37,500 nt of DNA. It comes from Prorocentrum cordatum (taxonomy: Eukaryota > Sar > Dinophyceae > Prorocentrales > Prorocentraceae). Shown here one piece after another: positions 1 to 9,880 of the stretch (its first letter is position 1; each line of letters begins with the position of its first letter). The stretch lies in NCBI GenBank assembly GCA_963575745.1, contig CAUYUJ010001295.1:1-37500 (forward strand), read 5' to 3'. A model generated the notes under the pieces. It was not told the origin of the DNA. It saw nothing but the letters and a program-made list of their open reading frames with translations, and made no database searches. The position numbers were made by a program, and so were the translations under genes.

Positions 1-33
<33 letters not shown>
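1..33. repeat. (TC)n microsatellite
   Basis: Uninterrupted TC dinucleotide run that begins at the window edge, so its true length is unknown. It is followed by short G and C homopolymers. Confidence 0.95.
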
Positions 34-35
<2 letters not shown>

Positions 36-130
36 GGCGCACCCCGGGGGGGGGGGGGAAAGGCAGAGGGCGGGCGCCTGCTCGGCAGGCGCAGCAGGCC
101 CCCCGGCCCTCTGAGACGCCTTCCGGGCCC

Positions 131-460
131 TCTCCGAAGGCTTGTGGAGGCCACGACAACGGACACCCTAACAGTCCTATCGTCGAATGAAACATGTGTG
201 TAAAATGTCTGAAAAAATGTCCTGGAAATGTTTAAGGCCTTCTCCGAAGGCTTGTGGAGGCCACGACAACGGACACCCTAACAGTCCTATCGTCGAATTC
301 AACATGGGTTTAAAATGTCGGTAAACAATGCCCTGGGAATGTATAAAAACATGCTTTCACGTGTTTTAAACAGTTTTGAGATGTGTTCAAATTGTCGGTA
401 AAAAAATGTCCTGGGAATGTTTAATACATGCTTTTACGCGTTTTACACAGTTTTAAAGAC
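131..460. repeat. Degenerate tandem repeat with a 58-bp exact duplication
   Basis: Positions 131-188 and 241-298 are identical over 58 bp (period 110 bp). They are followed by AT-richer stretches built on the words AAAATGTCGGTAAA and CCTGGGAATGT, which recur near 190-235, 305-345 and 388-420 with a spacing of about 80 bp. No open frame is maintained. The exact duplication suggests a recent event on an older decayed array. Confidence 0.85.
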
Positions 461-520
461 GTGTTCTAGACATCTGGACATTATTTGGCAACATGCCTCC
501 TCTCCATTGATCGTCCTCCA

Positions 521-629
521 CAGCCGAAGACACAGGCGGCTGCTGAGGAGGCCGGAGGGCTTCTGAGAAGCCCCGTCGGCCTCTGGGAAGCCCTGCCCCT
601 GCTCACTTCCCCCCTCGGCGCGCCGCCGA
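521..629. mobile_element. Foldback family A, copy 1 (right half only)
   Basis: Matches the right half of the family A copies at 7832-8030 and 36973-37170. Shared blocks are GACACAG, the GGCTTCTGAGAAG core, CTCACTTC and the terminal CGCCGCCGA. The matching left half is absent, so this copy is truncated. Family A elements are short, non-coding and palindromic, as expected for MITEs. Confidence 0.7.
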
Positions 630-672
630 TCTCCACCTGCGCGTGGCTCCTCCAACGCCCTGCTCCCGACTG

Positions 673-843
673 CCTACCTTGCCACCCCAACCCAGCCCGA
701 AGACCCGAGTTTCGCTAGGATTTCGGGTTGGGGGGGGGGGGTACTGGCTTCACGTGTGCTTTTTCCAGGTTCCCCGACCACCCCACACTGGAGATGAAGG
801 GCAAATCGGGGCCCTCGGGTTGGGTTGGGGTGGTTTGGTGGGC
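673..843. mobile_element. Foldback family B, copy 1
   Basis: About 170 bp with terminal inverted repeats. The left end reads CCTACCTTGCCACCCCAACC and the right end is close to its reverse complement (GGGTTGGGGTGGTTTGGTGG). The interior holds the family blocks TTTCGGGTTGGGG, TGCTTTTTCCAG and CACTGGAGATG. It aligns end to end with the copies at 2321 and 3599. The G-rich arm has several G runs and could form a quadruplex (inference). Confidence 0.85.
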
Positions 844-969
844 GGTGAACTCCAGAGTGACTAACCATCCAACAGGGCTCAGCATCGTGGCCATGTAAGG
901 CAGTGCTTGCACGCCCGCACGCCCGAGCACGCGCCCGCCATTCCTCGACTAGACGTATGGTGGACTGCA

Positions 970-1073
970 CTCTGGAATCCCGAAACGGTGCGGTGACAGA
1001 CCGTGCGGTGACCTCGAAATCCCCCATGGCCTCACCGCACGGTCCGTCACCGCACGGTCTTGGGACCCCAGAG
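970..1073. mobile_element. Foldback element C (hairpin, 42-bp arms)
   Basis: Arms at 970-1011 and 1032-1073 are inverted copies with about seven mismatches and a 20-nt loop. Each arm contains the word CCGTGCGGTGA or a close variant twice. There is no coding capacity. It may be a small non-autonomous element or a stand-alone inverted duplication. Confidence 0.8.
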
Positions 1074-1104
1074 GCCCTGGTCGCCCGAGACGTCCTCGGA
1101 GATG

Positions 1105-1196
1105 GCCTCGAGTCCCAAAACCGTGTGGTGATCCCGAACCCCCACCGACTCACCACACGGTGTGGTCACCACCCCGTTTGGGGGCCCCGATGCCCA
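1105..1196. repeat. Second, diverged hairpin of type C
   Basis: Just downstream of element C the motif recurs as CCGTGTGGTGA and its inverse TCACCACACGG, with outer blocks GTCCCAAAACC and GTTTGGGGGCCC in inverted orientation. It looks like a diverged relative of the hairpin at 970-1073. Confidence 0.6.
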
Positions 1197-1952
1197 CGTG
1201 GGCTGACATGCGTGCACCGGGCGAAGAAGAACGAGGGTGTGCTCAAGTGTACGCGCTCAGAACTGACCCCACTTCGCTCTGCCCCTGAGCATACGCCACC
1301 TATACTGTTTTGTACCGTTTGCTGCATGCTGCGTCACGTGAGTCTAGCTTCGGTCACAAATTTGCTTCGCACCCCGTACCCCGTACTTCTACTCCCAAGC
1401 CCTCATTCATTGCACCATGCTGTCTAGCCTATGCTCGTTTCAGACTACCAGCAGGGAAATGCGAAGACAAAGTGGAAAATCCGTACGGCTCTCCGCTTTG
1501 CGTACAAGTGCGTGGCGATCATCTAGGATATGAAACGATGTGTAAGAGGGGTATTCTGCGACATACTACATGGTACGCGGCCTGTGCGCACACCATGAAG
1601 CGTGGCACGCCGCATCTATGTTGGCTGGAAAGACAGGCAGGCAACTGGCGCGAAATAACATGAACCTGGCACGTTGAGCTCAAGCAGCTGAAGAGGGGCT
1701 GGTCGGGGCTAGTAAACAATCATGCAAGCATGAACGGACGCATGCCAGTGCGAAAAAGAGCAACCATACGAGCCCTCAAGCATGGAAGCAAGTACTCAGG
1801 CGGCCAAGCGAGCAGGCGACAACCATGTTACGACTTGTGCATGACATCCTCCACGTATGTTTCACATTCCTCTTCGTACTCCTCCTGCTTATCATCCCGG
1901 TCGCCCTTCTCCCAATCCTGACCCGACCCCATCATCTCACGTCTTACAGTCC
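1197..1952. other. Unassigned intergenic DNA
   Basis: No repeat family, domain or RNA gene recognised. Composition is more balanced than in the flanks. Open frames here are short and show no recognisable protein features. Confidence 0.5.
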
Positions 1953-2043
1953 GAGGAGGAGGAGGAGGAGGAGGAGGAGGAGGAGGAGGAGGAGAAGGAG
2001 GAGGAGGAGGATGAGGAGGAGGAGGAGGAGGAGGGAGGAGGAG
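1953..2043. repeat. (GGA)n microsatellite
   Basis: Nearly pure GGA/GAG trinucleotide tract with a few A and T interruptions. It creates spurious poly-Glu, poly-Arg and poly-Pro frames on both strands. Confidence 0.95.
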
Positions 2044-2320
2044 CCCCCTGCTCCACCCCTTCATCCTCCTCATCGTCTTGCTCCGCCCCCGCTGTTGCCC
2101 GACGTCCTCCCTCACCCCTCCTCGCTTCACTGAGCATCCCCTCGACCTCTTTCGCAACCCCTGCGGAAATTTCCACCGCCCCTCGGCGCCGCACGACTGC
2201 AGCACGCCCCGAGCCCTGAGGCCGCAGCCTTCTGGATTACGGCGCCGCTGCGGCGCTTCAGCGCGTCGTAGTAGAGCCGCTGGAACACGCTGCCTTCCGA
2301 CACCAAGAGGAACATGACTA

Positions 2321-2489
2321 CCTACCAGACCACCCCAACCCAACCCGAAGGCCCGAATCTGACCCGAACTTCGGGTGGGGGGAGGGGGTACGGGTTCCAT
2401 GTGCTTTTTCAGCGTTCCCAGACCCCCCCCCCCACTGGAAATGGAGGGCAAATCGAGGCCTTCGGGTTGGGTTGGGGTGGTTTGGTAGG
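2321..2489. mobile_element. Foldback family B, copy 2
   Basis: Terminal inverted repeats of about 33 bp: the left end CCTACCAGACCACCCCAACC pairs with the right end GGTTGGGGTGGTTTGGTAGG, and the pairing extends inward through CCCGAAGGCC / GGCCTTCGGG. The interior shares ACTGGAAATGGAGGGCAAAT exactly with copy 3. This is the best preserved copy. No convincing target-site duplication was seen. Confidence 0.9.
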
Positions 2490-3135
2490 TGTTGAGACCA
2501 TGAGAAGAAGAGGAGGCGGAGGCGCCGCACGGGCGCCCCATCCGCCCCCGAACCCCGCACCCGCCGCAGCAAGGGCTGTGCTGGGGCACGGGTCGCCCCA
2601 GCGGGTGGGGCAGCACTGCATGGGAGGGGAAAGGCCGACCGCCCGTCCGAGCCCAGGGACCGCCTGCGTGAGCACTTCGGAATTCGCATGCGGCCCTCGG
2701 CCCGATAAGGTGAGGGCATTGGGTACCCTTGGGTAATTAAGACATCCAGGGTCCGGAAGCCGGTGGAACTCCGGTTGAAGCTTGGCCATGGATGCGACAG
2801 CCACCCTCATCGGATGAGAAGTCCTCCAGGGTCTGGAGCCTCCTGGGCACGTTCCTTACAAATCGCCCCCATCTTAGCATAAGGCCTTCTTCTGCACCAG
2901 CCGGGAGGAGAGAATAGCAGGAAGAAAAGAAAGGGGCCAGATGGGTGCACTCTCACCCCCTCTTACGTCCTGTCCGTCCCGCCCTGTCCTTTCAAGAGCG
3001 TTCTTGTCTCTGCTCGATAAAATCGCACCATGTCGCGCTGCATGGCTTGGGCCGCCGCACGGGAAACACAGCGCGTGAACCTACCAGGGGAAATACGGCA
3101 CAGCAAAACCCAATGCTCTACCACCAGGATAGGAA
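2490..3135. other. Unassigned intergenic DNA
   Basis: GC-rich unique sequence between two foldback elements. I recognise no gene, repeat family or RNA. Confidence 0.5.
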
Positions 3136-3291
3136 GGCACCAACTATACACCAACACCGATCCTGGCCAGGATCACCCTGGGCCCAGGATCGGTGTATAC
3201 GCCCTCCTGCCTTGCGCAAGAAGGCATATACACCCATCCTGGGCCCAGGGTGATCCTGGGCCAGGATCGGTGTTGGTGTATAGTTGGTGCC
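3136..3291. mobile_element. Foldback element D (near-perfect nested palindrome)
   Basis: Arms 3136-3203 and 3223-3291 are inverted copies of about 69 nt with two mismatches and one single-base indel around a 19-nt loop. Each arm is itself palindromic: CACCGATCCTGG near its start pairs with CCAGGATCGGTG near its end. The DNA can therefore fold as one long hairpin or as two small ones (cruciform). The high arm identity implies a recent origin or gene-conversion upkeep. Confidence 0.9.
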
Positions 3292-3360
3292 CTCCGACAG
3301 GAGGAACGAATCGCTTGAAATCTGGCTATATGGCGGGTTTCTAGAAGAAGAAAAAGCACG

Positions 3361-3522
3361 TAAACATGAACCTTTGACGCTCCGCGCGGATTTCTTGGAT
3401 CTGCGCTGGACCCCCCTCCCTGGAGCGCGGGGCGCGCCAGGGGCGGCGCCAGAGGCGCCGCCGGGGGGGGGCCCAGGCGCGGATCCAAGAAATCCGCGCG
3501 GAGCGCCAAAAGTTCATGTTTG
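3361..3522. mobile_element. Foldback element E
   Basis: Arms 3361-3406 and 3477-3522 (46 bp each, about four mismatches) carry the shared core CGCGCGGATTTCTTGGATC. They surround a GC-rich centre containing GGCGCGCC and GGCGCC. Weaker inverted similarity continues outside the arms (A-rich to the left, T-rich to the right), so the original element may reach about 3340-3546. Confidence 0.85.
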
Positions 3523-3598
3523 TGGTTGTTGCTTCCTCGAGTTTCCGAAGCCCTGGACCAAAAACCTTGCCATCTCTTGGGAGGCCGCTGTCTGACTA

Positions 3599-3764
3599 CC
3601 TACCAGACAGCCCCACCCCAACCCGAAGACACGAACTTGACCCGAATTTCGGGTTGGGGGGGCTACGGGGACCATGTGGTTTTTCGATGTTCCCCGATCC
3701 CCCCCCCACTGGAAATGGAGGGCAAATTGAAGCCTTCGGCTTGGGTTGGGGTGGTTTGGTGGGT
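3599..3764. mobile_element. Foldback family B, copy 3
   Basis: Begins CCTACCAGACAGCCCCACCC and ends GGGTTGGGGTGGTTTGGTGG. The interior matches copy 2, including the exact block ACTGGAAATGGAGGGCAAAT. The left flank TGACTA is shared with copy 2, which may mean the true left end lies a few bases further out. Confidence 0.88.
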
Positions 3765-3793
3765 GGTGATTCCCCCGGGGCCACAGGCGACCC

Positions 3794-3998
3794 GAGGAGG
3801 AGGAGGGGGAGGAGCAGGAGGAGGAGGAGGAGGAGGAGGAGGAGGAGGAGGAGAACGGAGGAGGAGGAGGGCGTGAGGAGGAGGAGGAGAAGGAGGAGGA
3901 GGAGGAGAGGAGGGCGGAGGAGGAGGAGGAGGAGGGAGGAGGAGGAGGAGGAGGAGGAGGGCGGAGGAGGAGGAGGAGGAGGAGGAGGAGGAGGAGGA
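3794..3998. repeat. (GGA)n microsatellite
   Basis: About 200 bp of imperfect GGA repeat with scattered C and A substitutions. All long frames across it are low-complexity artefacts. Confidence 0.95.
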
Positions 3999-4586
3999 CG
4001 GGTCGCCTACGCCCTTCGGAGAAACCCTCCGCTTCTGGGCCCCGGGATCGCCCAGCTCTGGACTTCCGCTGGCTTCCGCCAGCCCTCCGCCTGCCTTCCG
4101 CAGGCGGATGCGGCCCTTCTCTCCGCGCCCGCCGCCCCCTCCGCCGAGAGGAAGGAGGCGGCGGCGCCCTCGAGCCTCGAGGGCGCGCTGCCCCTCTTCG
4201 GGGAGGCCGAGGAAGCCCAGCGAGCGGGCTCGAAGCCAGCGGCACGCAGCAGACTTTCGTGATCCGCCTGCTCCCGACCTTCCCGTTCCAGCCGCCCCGA
4301 TCCTCCCAGACACCTTCGTCTGTGCTCAGATTCTCCGCCACCGTCCTCGTCGTACTCGCGCCGATGTAGCAGACTGGGTCTGGGACGCTTTCCCCAGTCG
4401 CCAGAGCAGCGGGACGCTCTGATCGTGTCGCTGGACCGTCGCGGGCTGCCCCACCACCCGTTTGGCACCTGCTGCAATCTCTCTTTCCACACAGACGGCT
4501 CCAAACAGCCCCCTGCCTTCGGCACAAGGCACGTTGGCTGCATCATGCTCTTTTCAAGTTGGACGGCGACGTCACGAGGCTACCCT
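3999..4586. other. Unassigned GC-rich DNA
   Basis: Unique GC-rich sequence with no recognised gene or repeat family. Several frames stay open here because of the base composition, but none shows a recognisable motif. Confidence 0.45.
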
Positions 4587-4788
4587 TCGGCGGCGAGATC
4601 GAGGGGGAAGTGAGAAGGAGAAGGCCTTCTCAGTAGGCTCGGAACTCCCCCAGCCTCCCGAGGAGTTCTCTGGGACTTCCAGGAGGACGCAGAAACTGCT
4701 CAGAAGGCACGAGGGCTTCTGAGAACCCCCGCCGCTTTCTGAGAGAAGGCCCTCTCCTCCTCTCTCCCCCCCCCTCGCTCGCCGCCGG
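4587..4788. mobile_element. Foldback family A, copy 2
   Basis: About 200 bp. The left end TCGGCGGCGAGATCGAGG pairs with the right end CTCGCTCGCCGCCG. The interior contains GAAGTGAGAAGGAGAAGGCC, GGCTTCTGAG and the mirrored CTTTCTGAGAGAAGGCC. Same size and order of blocks as the copy at 7832-8030. No clear target-site duplication survives. Confidence 0.88.
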
Positions 4789-4956
4789 ATCGTGGCACTT
4801 CGTCCCGCTGGCATGTCACCCCCGGCACAGGCGCCCTCTTCCTCTCCGCGGGGGGGGGGGGGGGCGGAGCGGCACGGGCGACGCCCGCGCAGGCTGCCTC
4901 CCGCCTGGGAGAGCAGTCTTTCGCGCCCCATCTGTCGGGGGCGCGCAGGCATGGAC

Positions 4957-5008
4957 TCCCTCCCTCCCTCCCTCCCTTCCCTCCCTCCCTCCCTCCCTCC
5001 CTCCCTCC
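4957..5008. repeat. (CCCT)n microsatellite
   Basis: Tetranucleotide CCCT/TCCC tract with one interruption. Confidence 0.95.
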
Positions 5009-5171
5009 GATCTGGCGCGCGGTCGCCAAATCCACGGATCGGGGGAGGTGCCCTCCCCAAAATGCGGCCGGTGCCGCCTCGTTCGGCGGCGGGAGTGCGC
5101 GATTTCCTACGGAAACGGGACCCGCCGCCAATCCACGTCCCCATTGATCCATGCTTGCGATCGCTTGACTC

Positions 5172-5440
5172 CGGCAGTTTCCCCCGACCCCCACCCCAAG
5201 AACTATTAGACAAGCACGTTCCACTACTCGCCGAGTAACTACTCGCAAGTGGCCTGGATTCGTTGCGGAAGCATCTACAATCTACGATATAGAGGCGAAA
5301 TTGTGTTTTGCGAACGGTTGCGAGAAGGCACTTTCTGAGTAGTGGAACGCGCTCGGTGAGTCTGTGAAAAGTCTGTCACGTCCACCTGGGCAGAACCCTC
5401 TGGCAGTTTCCCCCGCCCTCCACCCCCACAACTATAGAGG
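5172..5440. repeat. Direct repeat pair, about 40 bp, 230 bp apart
   Basis: 5172-5212 and 5401-5440 share GGCAGTTTCCCCCG, then a CCACCCC block, then AACTAT. The DNA between them contains no recognised feature. Confidence 0.65.
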
Positions 5441-5634
5441 CCTCCCAAATGCCACGTAACCTCGTCTCTATCAGGGAGGCGTCGTGACCGAAACTGTGCC
5501 CGAAGATCAGCCCGAGTGAGGCCGAAACAGGCGCCCGAAGTTTTCCGGCCACGCCCGAGTGTGACCAAAATGGCCTGTTCGAAACCGAGACGATTTCCAA
5601 TTTCGGTCACACTCTCGGTCGCACTACGCTTTCC

Positions 5635-5793
5635 AAGGGCGCCCAACTTCGCGCTTCGCGCTGCGCGAAGCGCGAAGTGCGAATAACTTCGCGCTCTCAA
5701 GCCGCCTCCCAAGGGAGAAGAGGAGTATGAGGGTTCGGAGCCGAACCGCGAAGCGCGAAGCGCGAATAACTTCGCGCCCTCGAGGGCGCCCTT
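5635..5793. mobile_element. Foldback element F with an inner perfect palindrome
   Basis: Outer arms AAGGGCGCCC (5635) and GGGCGCCCTT (5784) bracket repeated CTTCGCGC / GCGCGAAG words. Near 5647-5680 the block ACTTCGCGCTTCGCGC is directly followed by its inverse. Flanking DNA on both sides repeats the word TTTCGGTCAC several times, which may belong to the same element. Confidence 0.7.
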
Positions 5794-5879
5794 GCTTTCG
5801 GTCACAACTTCGGGCACGTTTTCGGTCACCGATTCGTTTCGGTCACCTTGTACCTCTTCGGCGGGGTGCCACGACAAGT

Positions 5880-6216
5880 GGGGTCCGAGCAAATGGGGTC
5901 GAAGAGGATCGCGCCGCATCGCCGATGCATCGCCGATGCGAAAAGTAAGCATCTGTAACCGATCCACATCCCCAGCGGCGTGGCCTGGGCCCCACTGAAC
6001 CGATTTGCCCCCCCAGATGGGGATACAGGTCTTCGGGTTTCGAGGGGTGTATCCCCAACTGGGGTGGTAATTTGGTGGATGTCTCGAAGGGGATGGAGAC
6101 GGGGATGGGGATCGGTTGAACGATACCGAAAAAGAGAATCGGGCTGCACGTCGCGCCGCAGCGCCAACGCATCGGCGATGCGGCGCGGTCCTCCGACCCC
6201 ATCCTGCTCGGACCCC
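5880..6216. mobile_element. Foldback family G, copy 1
   Basis: About 337 bp with TIRs of about 60 bp. Left GGGGTCCGAGCAAATGGGGT pairs with right ACCCCATCCTGCTCGGACCCC (allowing indels), continuing into CGCGCCGCATCGCCGATGC and its inverse. A nested inner inverted pair, ACCGATCCACATCCCC near 5959 and GGGGATGGGGATCGGT near 6098, means almost the whole element can fold. No coding capacity. Confidence 0.82.
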
Positions 6217-6619
6217 TTGGAGAGGCCGAGGCCCTGCGGCCTGCCGGTGGCACACCGGGATGCGCCCCGGCACTGCCGCGGCTGCCAGGCCGCGAGCGCC
6301 GAGAGGGCGAAGGAATCGGGGGGGCACCAGGGTGAAGGGGCCCAGGGACACACACAAATAGATACACACACAAATCCCAGGATCCCCCATCTCTTTCTAT
6401 CTTTTCTGGGTCTTTGACTTCCCCCCCACTTCCCATATCTTCCTATGTCTTCCTCCGTCTGTGTGCTCCTTCCCCTCCTGAAAGGGTGGGGCAGGGGCAC
6501 AGGTGGGGCGGAAGGGAGGACGGCCCCTGGAAGAACGAGGCGCGTGGCACGGGAGCGTCCGGCTGAGCCCGCTCCCCCGGCCCCACCTTGGGATGACCCT
6601 CCCTTTTAGGGAGCCCACA

Positions 6620-6747
6620 AAGGACGTACGCGCCCAGCTATGTACATGAACACGGCCCCTCGATTCGCGAGACGGGCCGCGTTATACGAACATTTGTGAA
6701 ATGCGTGCTCTCGAAAACAGCGTGGATTCATGTACATGTACGTCCTT
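6620..6747. mobile_element. Foldback element I
   Basis: AAGGACGTAC at 6620 and ATGTACATGAA a few bases later are mirrored by TTCATGTACATGTACGTCCTT ending at 6747. The arms are about 27-35 nt with an indel. Single copy in this window. Confidence 0.65.
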
Positions 6748-7831
6748 CTTTCGCTCCTGACCTTGGCGAACCCCCGAAGGAAGGCAGGCGGCGCCACGCA
6801 GGCCGGAGGGCTGGGCGGGCAGGACGGGTCCGGGACCCACGACGACCTGGCTCTCGCTCCTCGCTCCAGCAACGGCAGCGCAGGGCAAGCTCGCGACGCC
6901 CCTGCGGCGGCCTCTCGAGGAGTGCCGGCGTGGGCGCGCGAAACAGGAGGGCGGGCGAGGCAGTGCAGAAGGCACGGAGAGAGAACAGAGACCCAGATAT
7001 TGTGCGCGGGGATCCCACTTTTGATTGCTGTTCGTCACTTGCAGTGCCTACATTGCCCCACCTGGGCGGCTCCGCTGTGCGTTTCCTCACGTGCAGTACC
7101 TAGTCGGTCCACACCTGGACGGCTCAGCTGTGCGCACCCTTGCTTTCCGCGCACACGGCCTAGGCAGCGCCCGTGGATGCACCGACGCCGCGGCCCACCT
7201 GCGGCCGATGCTGGCCGCGCCAGCGCGCTCAGGATGGAAGTCTTGCCAGGCTTTGTGTGCGAGAATCCCACGGCCCATTCGTCCTTTTAGAAAACCACCT
7301 CTACTTTTGCAGCGCTGGAGGGAGCTGAAGGCGTGGACAGCACCATGACAAACCACCTCCGTGACGCGAGCCTGGGAGTAAAACACTCCGAAAAGCTATG
7401 AGCTTTATGTGGCAATGACGTGCACCAACAAGCAACTTCAGATCGCCGTGGGGGAGAGGAAGGAGGAGGGGACGGGGAGGGCAAGTGGACAGCGTGTTTG
7501 CCAAAATCGGCTCTCACGCGCATCGCCTGCTCAAAACACTTGCAAAAATCGCCTGGCGCTGACAACACTTGCGGCAAGAATAGGCAGAGCGACGAGGAGG
7601 GGGCGGAAATGCGAACAGTTATTCTCAGAACTCGCGAAGCTAGACGAGCTGTCCAGCGAACGCGTCCGAGACATGGCTGATAAGCGCCTGGACAGACACA
7701 GCATTCTGCCAGATGATGCAGCGCAGCGCAGCGCCGCGAGGGAGAACGGGGAACGGAGGGAAACAACGAGACAGCACAGTTACCGCCTGAGTCAAGGCTA
7801 CAGCACGTCGGGCGCACTCACACGACAACCA
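6748..7831. other. Mostly unassigned, with a 54-bp direct duplication
   Basis: Contains a tandem pair at about 7035 and 7089, both carrying CAGT.CCTA, CACCTGG.CGGCTC and GCTGTGCG (period 54 bp). The remainder shows no recognised gene or repeat family. Confidence 0.5.
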
Positions 7832-8030
7832 TCGGCGGCGAGCTTGATGGTGAAGTGGGGAAGAGACGGCCTTCTCAGAAGGCTCGGAAGTCCCCCTGCC
7901 CTTGAGAAGTGTTCTAAGCCTTCCCCGGAGACACAGAAGACTTCTCAGAAGGCCTGAGGGCCTCTGAGAAGTCCCGCCGCCTTCTGAGAGGCCCTTCTCC
8001 TTCTCACTTCGCCCCCTCCCTCCCCGCCGA
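7832..8030. mobile_element. Foldback family A, copy 3
   Basis: 199 bp from TCGGCGGCGAGCTTGATGG to CCCCGCCGA. The interior is a run of mirrored GGCCTTCTCAGAAGGC / GCCTTCTGAGAGGC blocks and TTCTCACTTC. Flanks AACCA and AACAA could be a target-site duplication with one mismatch. This is the best intact copy for defining the family. Confidence 0.9.
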
Positions 8031-8252
8031 AACAAATGAGACTCCATAGCGAAGCGACTGTCGATGCCAAAAGGTGCTGCCCCGCCCCGACGGCCCTTGG
8101 CGCGGTGGACGCGCGCGCCGTGTGCTACGGCAGCGGGGGCGAGCCCAGGGCATCGGAGCCCCGAGGCCGGCCGACCGGGGTCGCAGGGCCGAGGGAGTGC
8201 GCCGCGCGCGCGCGTGCAGCCTGCGACAACCACCAGTTCTAGGGCGAGGATA

Positions 8253-8590
8253 CCTACATATGTATGTTTGCATACATGCATGGCATTGCATACATACATA
8301 CATACCTACCTACATACATACATACATACATACATACATACATACATGCATACATGCATACATGCATACATGCATACATGCATACATAAATACATACATG
8401 CATGCATGCATGCATACATGCATGCATGCATACATGCATACATGCATACATACACACATGCATACATGCATACATGCATACATGCATACATGCATACATG
8501 CATACATGCTTACATGCATACATGCATACATGCATACATGCATACATGCATACATACATACATGCATACATGCACACATGCATACACACA
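8253..8590. repeat. (CATA)n/(CATG)n microsatellite
   Basis: About 340 bp of interleaved CATA and CATG tetranucleotides. A CATACATG octamer phase dominates the second half. Long Cys/Met/His/Tyr frames on both strands are artefacts. Confidence 0.97.
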
Positions 8591-8852
8591 TATCGACTGC
8601 TCCCTGGCCAGGCCCACCCTGAAACGCCAGGCCCTCCTAGCTTGGCTAGGCGACCAGGGGGCAGTGGATGTATATAGGTTTTGTCGCCCGAAATTCCCAA
8701 GCACGTCCGCTTATCACAAAACCACACAGCGACAGCCCATGACGACCTGATTATGTTCGAGCCGCCGGCGCCCTGGCTTCTCTCGGCCCCCTCCCCCGGA
8801 CCAGCCGTTCGTCCAAAGTCGCTCTTCGCCGGTCTGGGGGCCTGGCACTGGA

Positions 8853-9007
8853 GGCCTCCGACGTAGAGTCCGAGCTGATGGGGTCGGAAGATCGCGTCGC
8901 ATCGCCGATGCATCGCCGATGCGGCTCGATGCGCAGCCTGATCTTCTCCACGCCGACGTCGCCGATGCATCGCCGACCCCATCTACCCAGACCCCGTTGA
9001 TGAGGCC
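8853..9007. mobile_element. Foldback family G, copy 2 (short form)
   Basis: Shares GAGTCCGAGCTGATGGGGTC and CATCGCCGATGCATCGCC with copy 1. The right arm mirrors it (CGATGCATCGCCGACCCCAT, then ending GAGGCC). At about 155 bp it lacks the middle of copy 1 and probably arose by internal deletion. Confidence 0.8.
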
Positions 9008-9831
9008 TCCGCAGTTGGCAAGACAGGCGATCACGTTTCCTCTTCCTCCTGCCCATCCTCCGCTTCCCCGCTCCCATCTTGGCAGCCCGCCGAGAAGCCG
9101 GTCTGGCCTGGCTTGCTGATAGGAGTAATGTTGATGCCCAGCTCCTCGACAATCTTGTCGAACTGGGGATTGGTTTTTGCGTCGCCAATGCGGCTCGGTG
9201 AAGCAGCGGGCGGTCTAGCAAGTCTACCAGCGCTTCACATCCTCCCTCTTATGACTCGAATCGCCTCTCCACTCATTTTATCTCCTTGGCTCTACTCGCT
9301 TGTCCCACCTTTCCATCAGATCCTCTCCTCTCCGCTACTCCTCTCCTCTCCTCGAATATCCAACCCCATCCCAGACCCTTCTCCTCCACCTCCTCTCTCC
9401 CCTCCTTTCCTTTCCAGGTCATATGCCCATCCGTTCAAAGCCCCTTGCAAAGCCCTGCAATGACCCGTCTAGTTGCAAAGCCCCGTGCAAAGCCACATTG
9501 CAAAGCCCCTTGCAAAACCACGATGCTCATCCTCACCACGGACCTGTCTACTTGCAACAGTCTGCATGTCATCGTTCCGTCTGCACGCCCCTCCAAGCGC
9601 GTGCCGTCATGCGCATACATGGAGGACTATCCGTACGTATAGATGGGCACGTGAGGAGCGATATAGAACAAGCGGATGCCCCCTCATCCTCACGCATGCC
9701 TTCAGGCACCACCTCCTGTTCCGCAAAACACAACTCGAACAAACCCGTCGCCTGAGCGGTATCCACGCCACATTCTGCCAACTTCTCCTGTCGGCCCCAT
9801 CGGGGAATCAAGGTGGACAGGCACGTACATC
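9008..9831. other. Unassigned DNA with a short TTGCAAAGCCCC minisatellite
   Basis: 9437-9523 repeats TTGCAAAGCCCC and TGCAAAGCC variants. The rest is unique sequence without recognised features. Confidence 0.5.
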
Positions 9832-9880
9832 AACACACACACACACACTTCTCCCTGCCCCCACACACACACACATACAC
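9832..9880. repeat. (CA)n microsatellite
   Basis: Two CA tracts separated by CTTCTCCCTGCCC. Confidence 0.95.

Noticed and set aside
2127-2315. Minus-strand frame beginning MFLLVSEGSVFQRLYYDALK next to a family B element
   Set aside because: It looks protein-like, but it is short, has no recognisable family and turns low-complexity after about 40 residues. Not enough to call a gene.
5569-5583. CCAAAATGGCC, whose complement contains GCCATTTTGG as in the spliced leader core
   Set aside because: A ten-base match only, without the GCTCAAG end, inside a region of repeated CGGTCAC words. Chance is likely.
8064-8982. Long Cys/Met/Tyr/His-rich frames on both strands
   Set aside because: Products of the CATA/CATG microsatellite; no non-repeat domain is attached.
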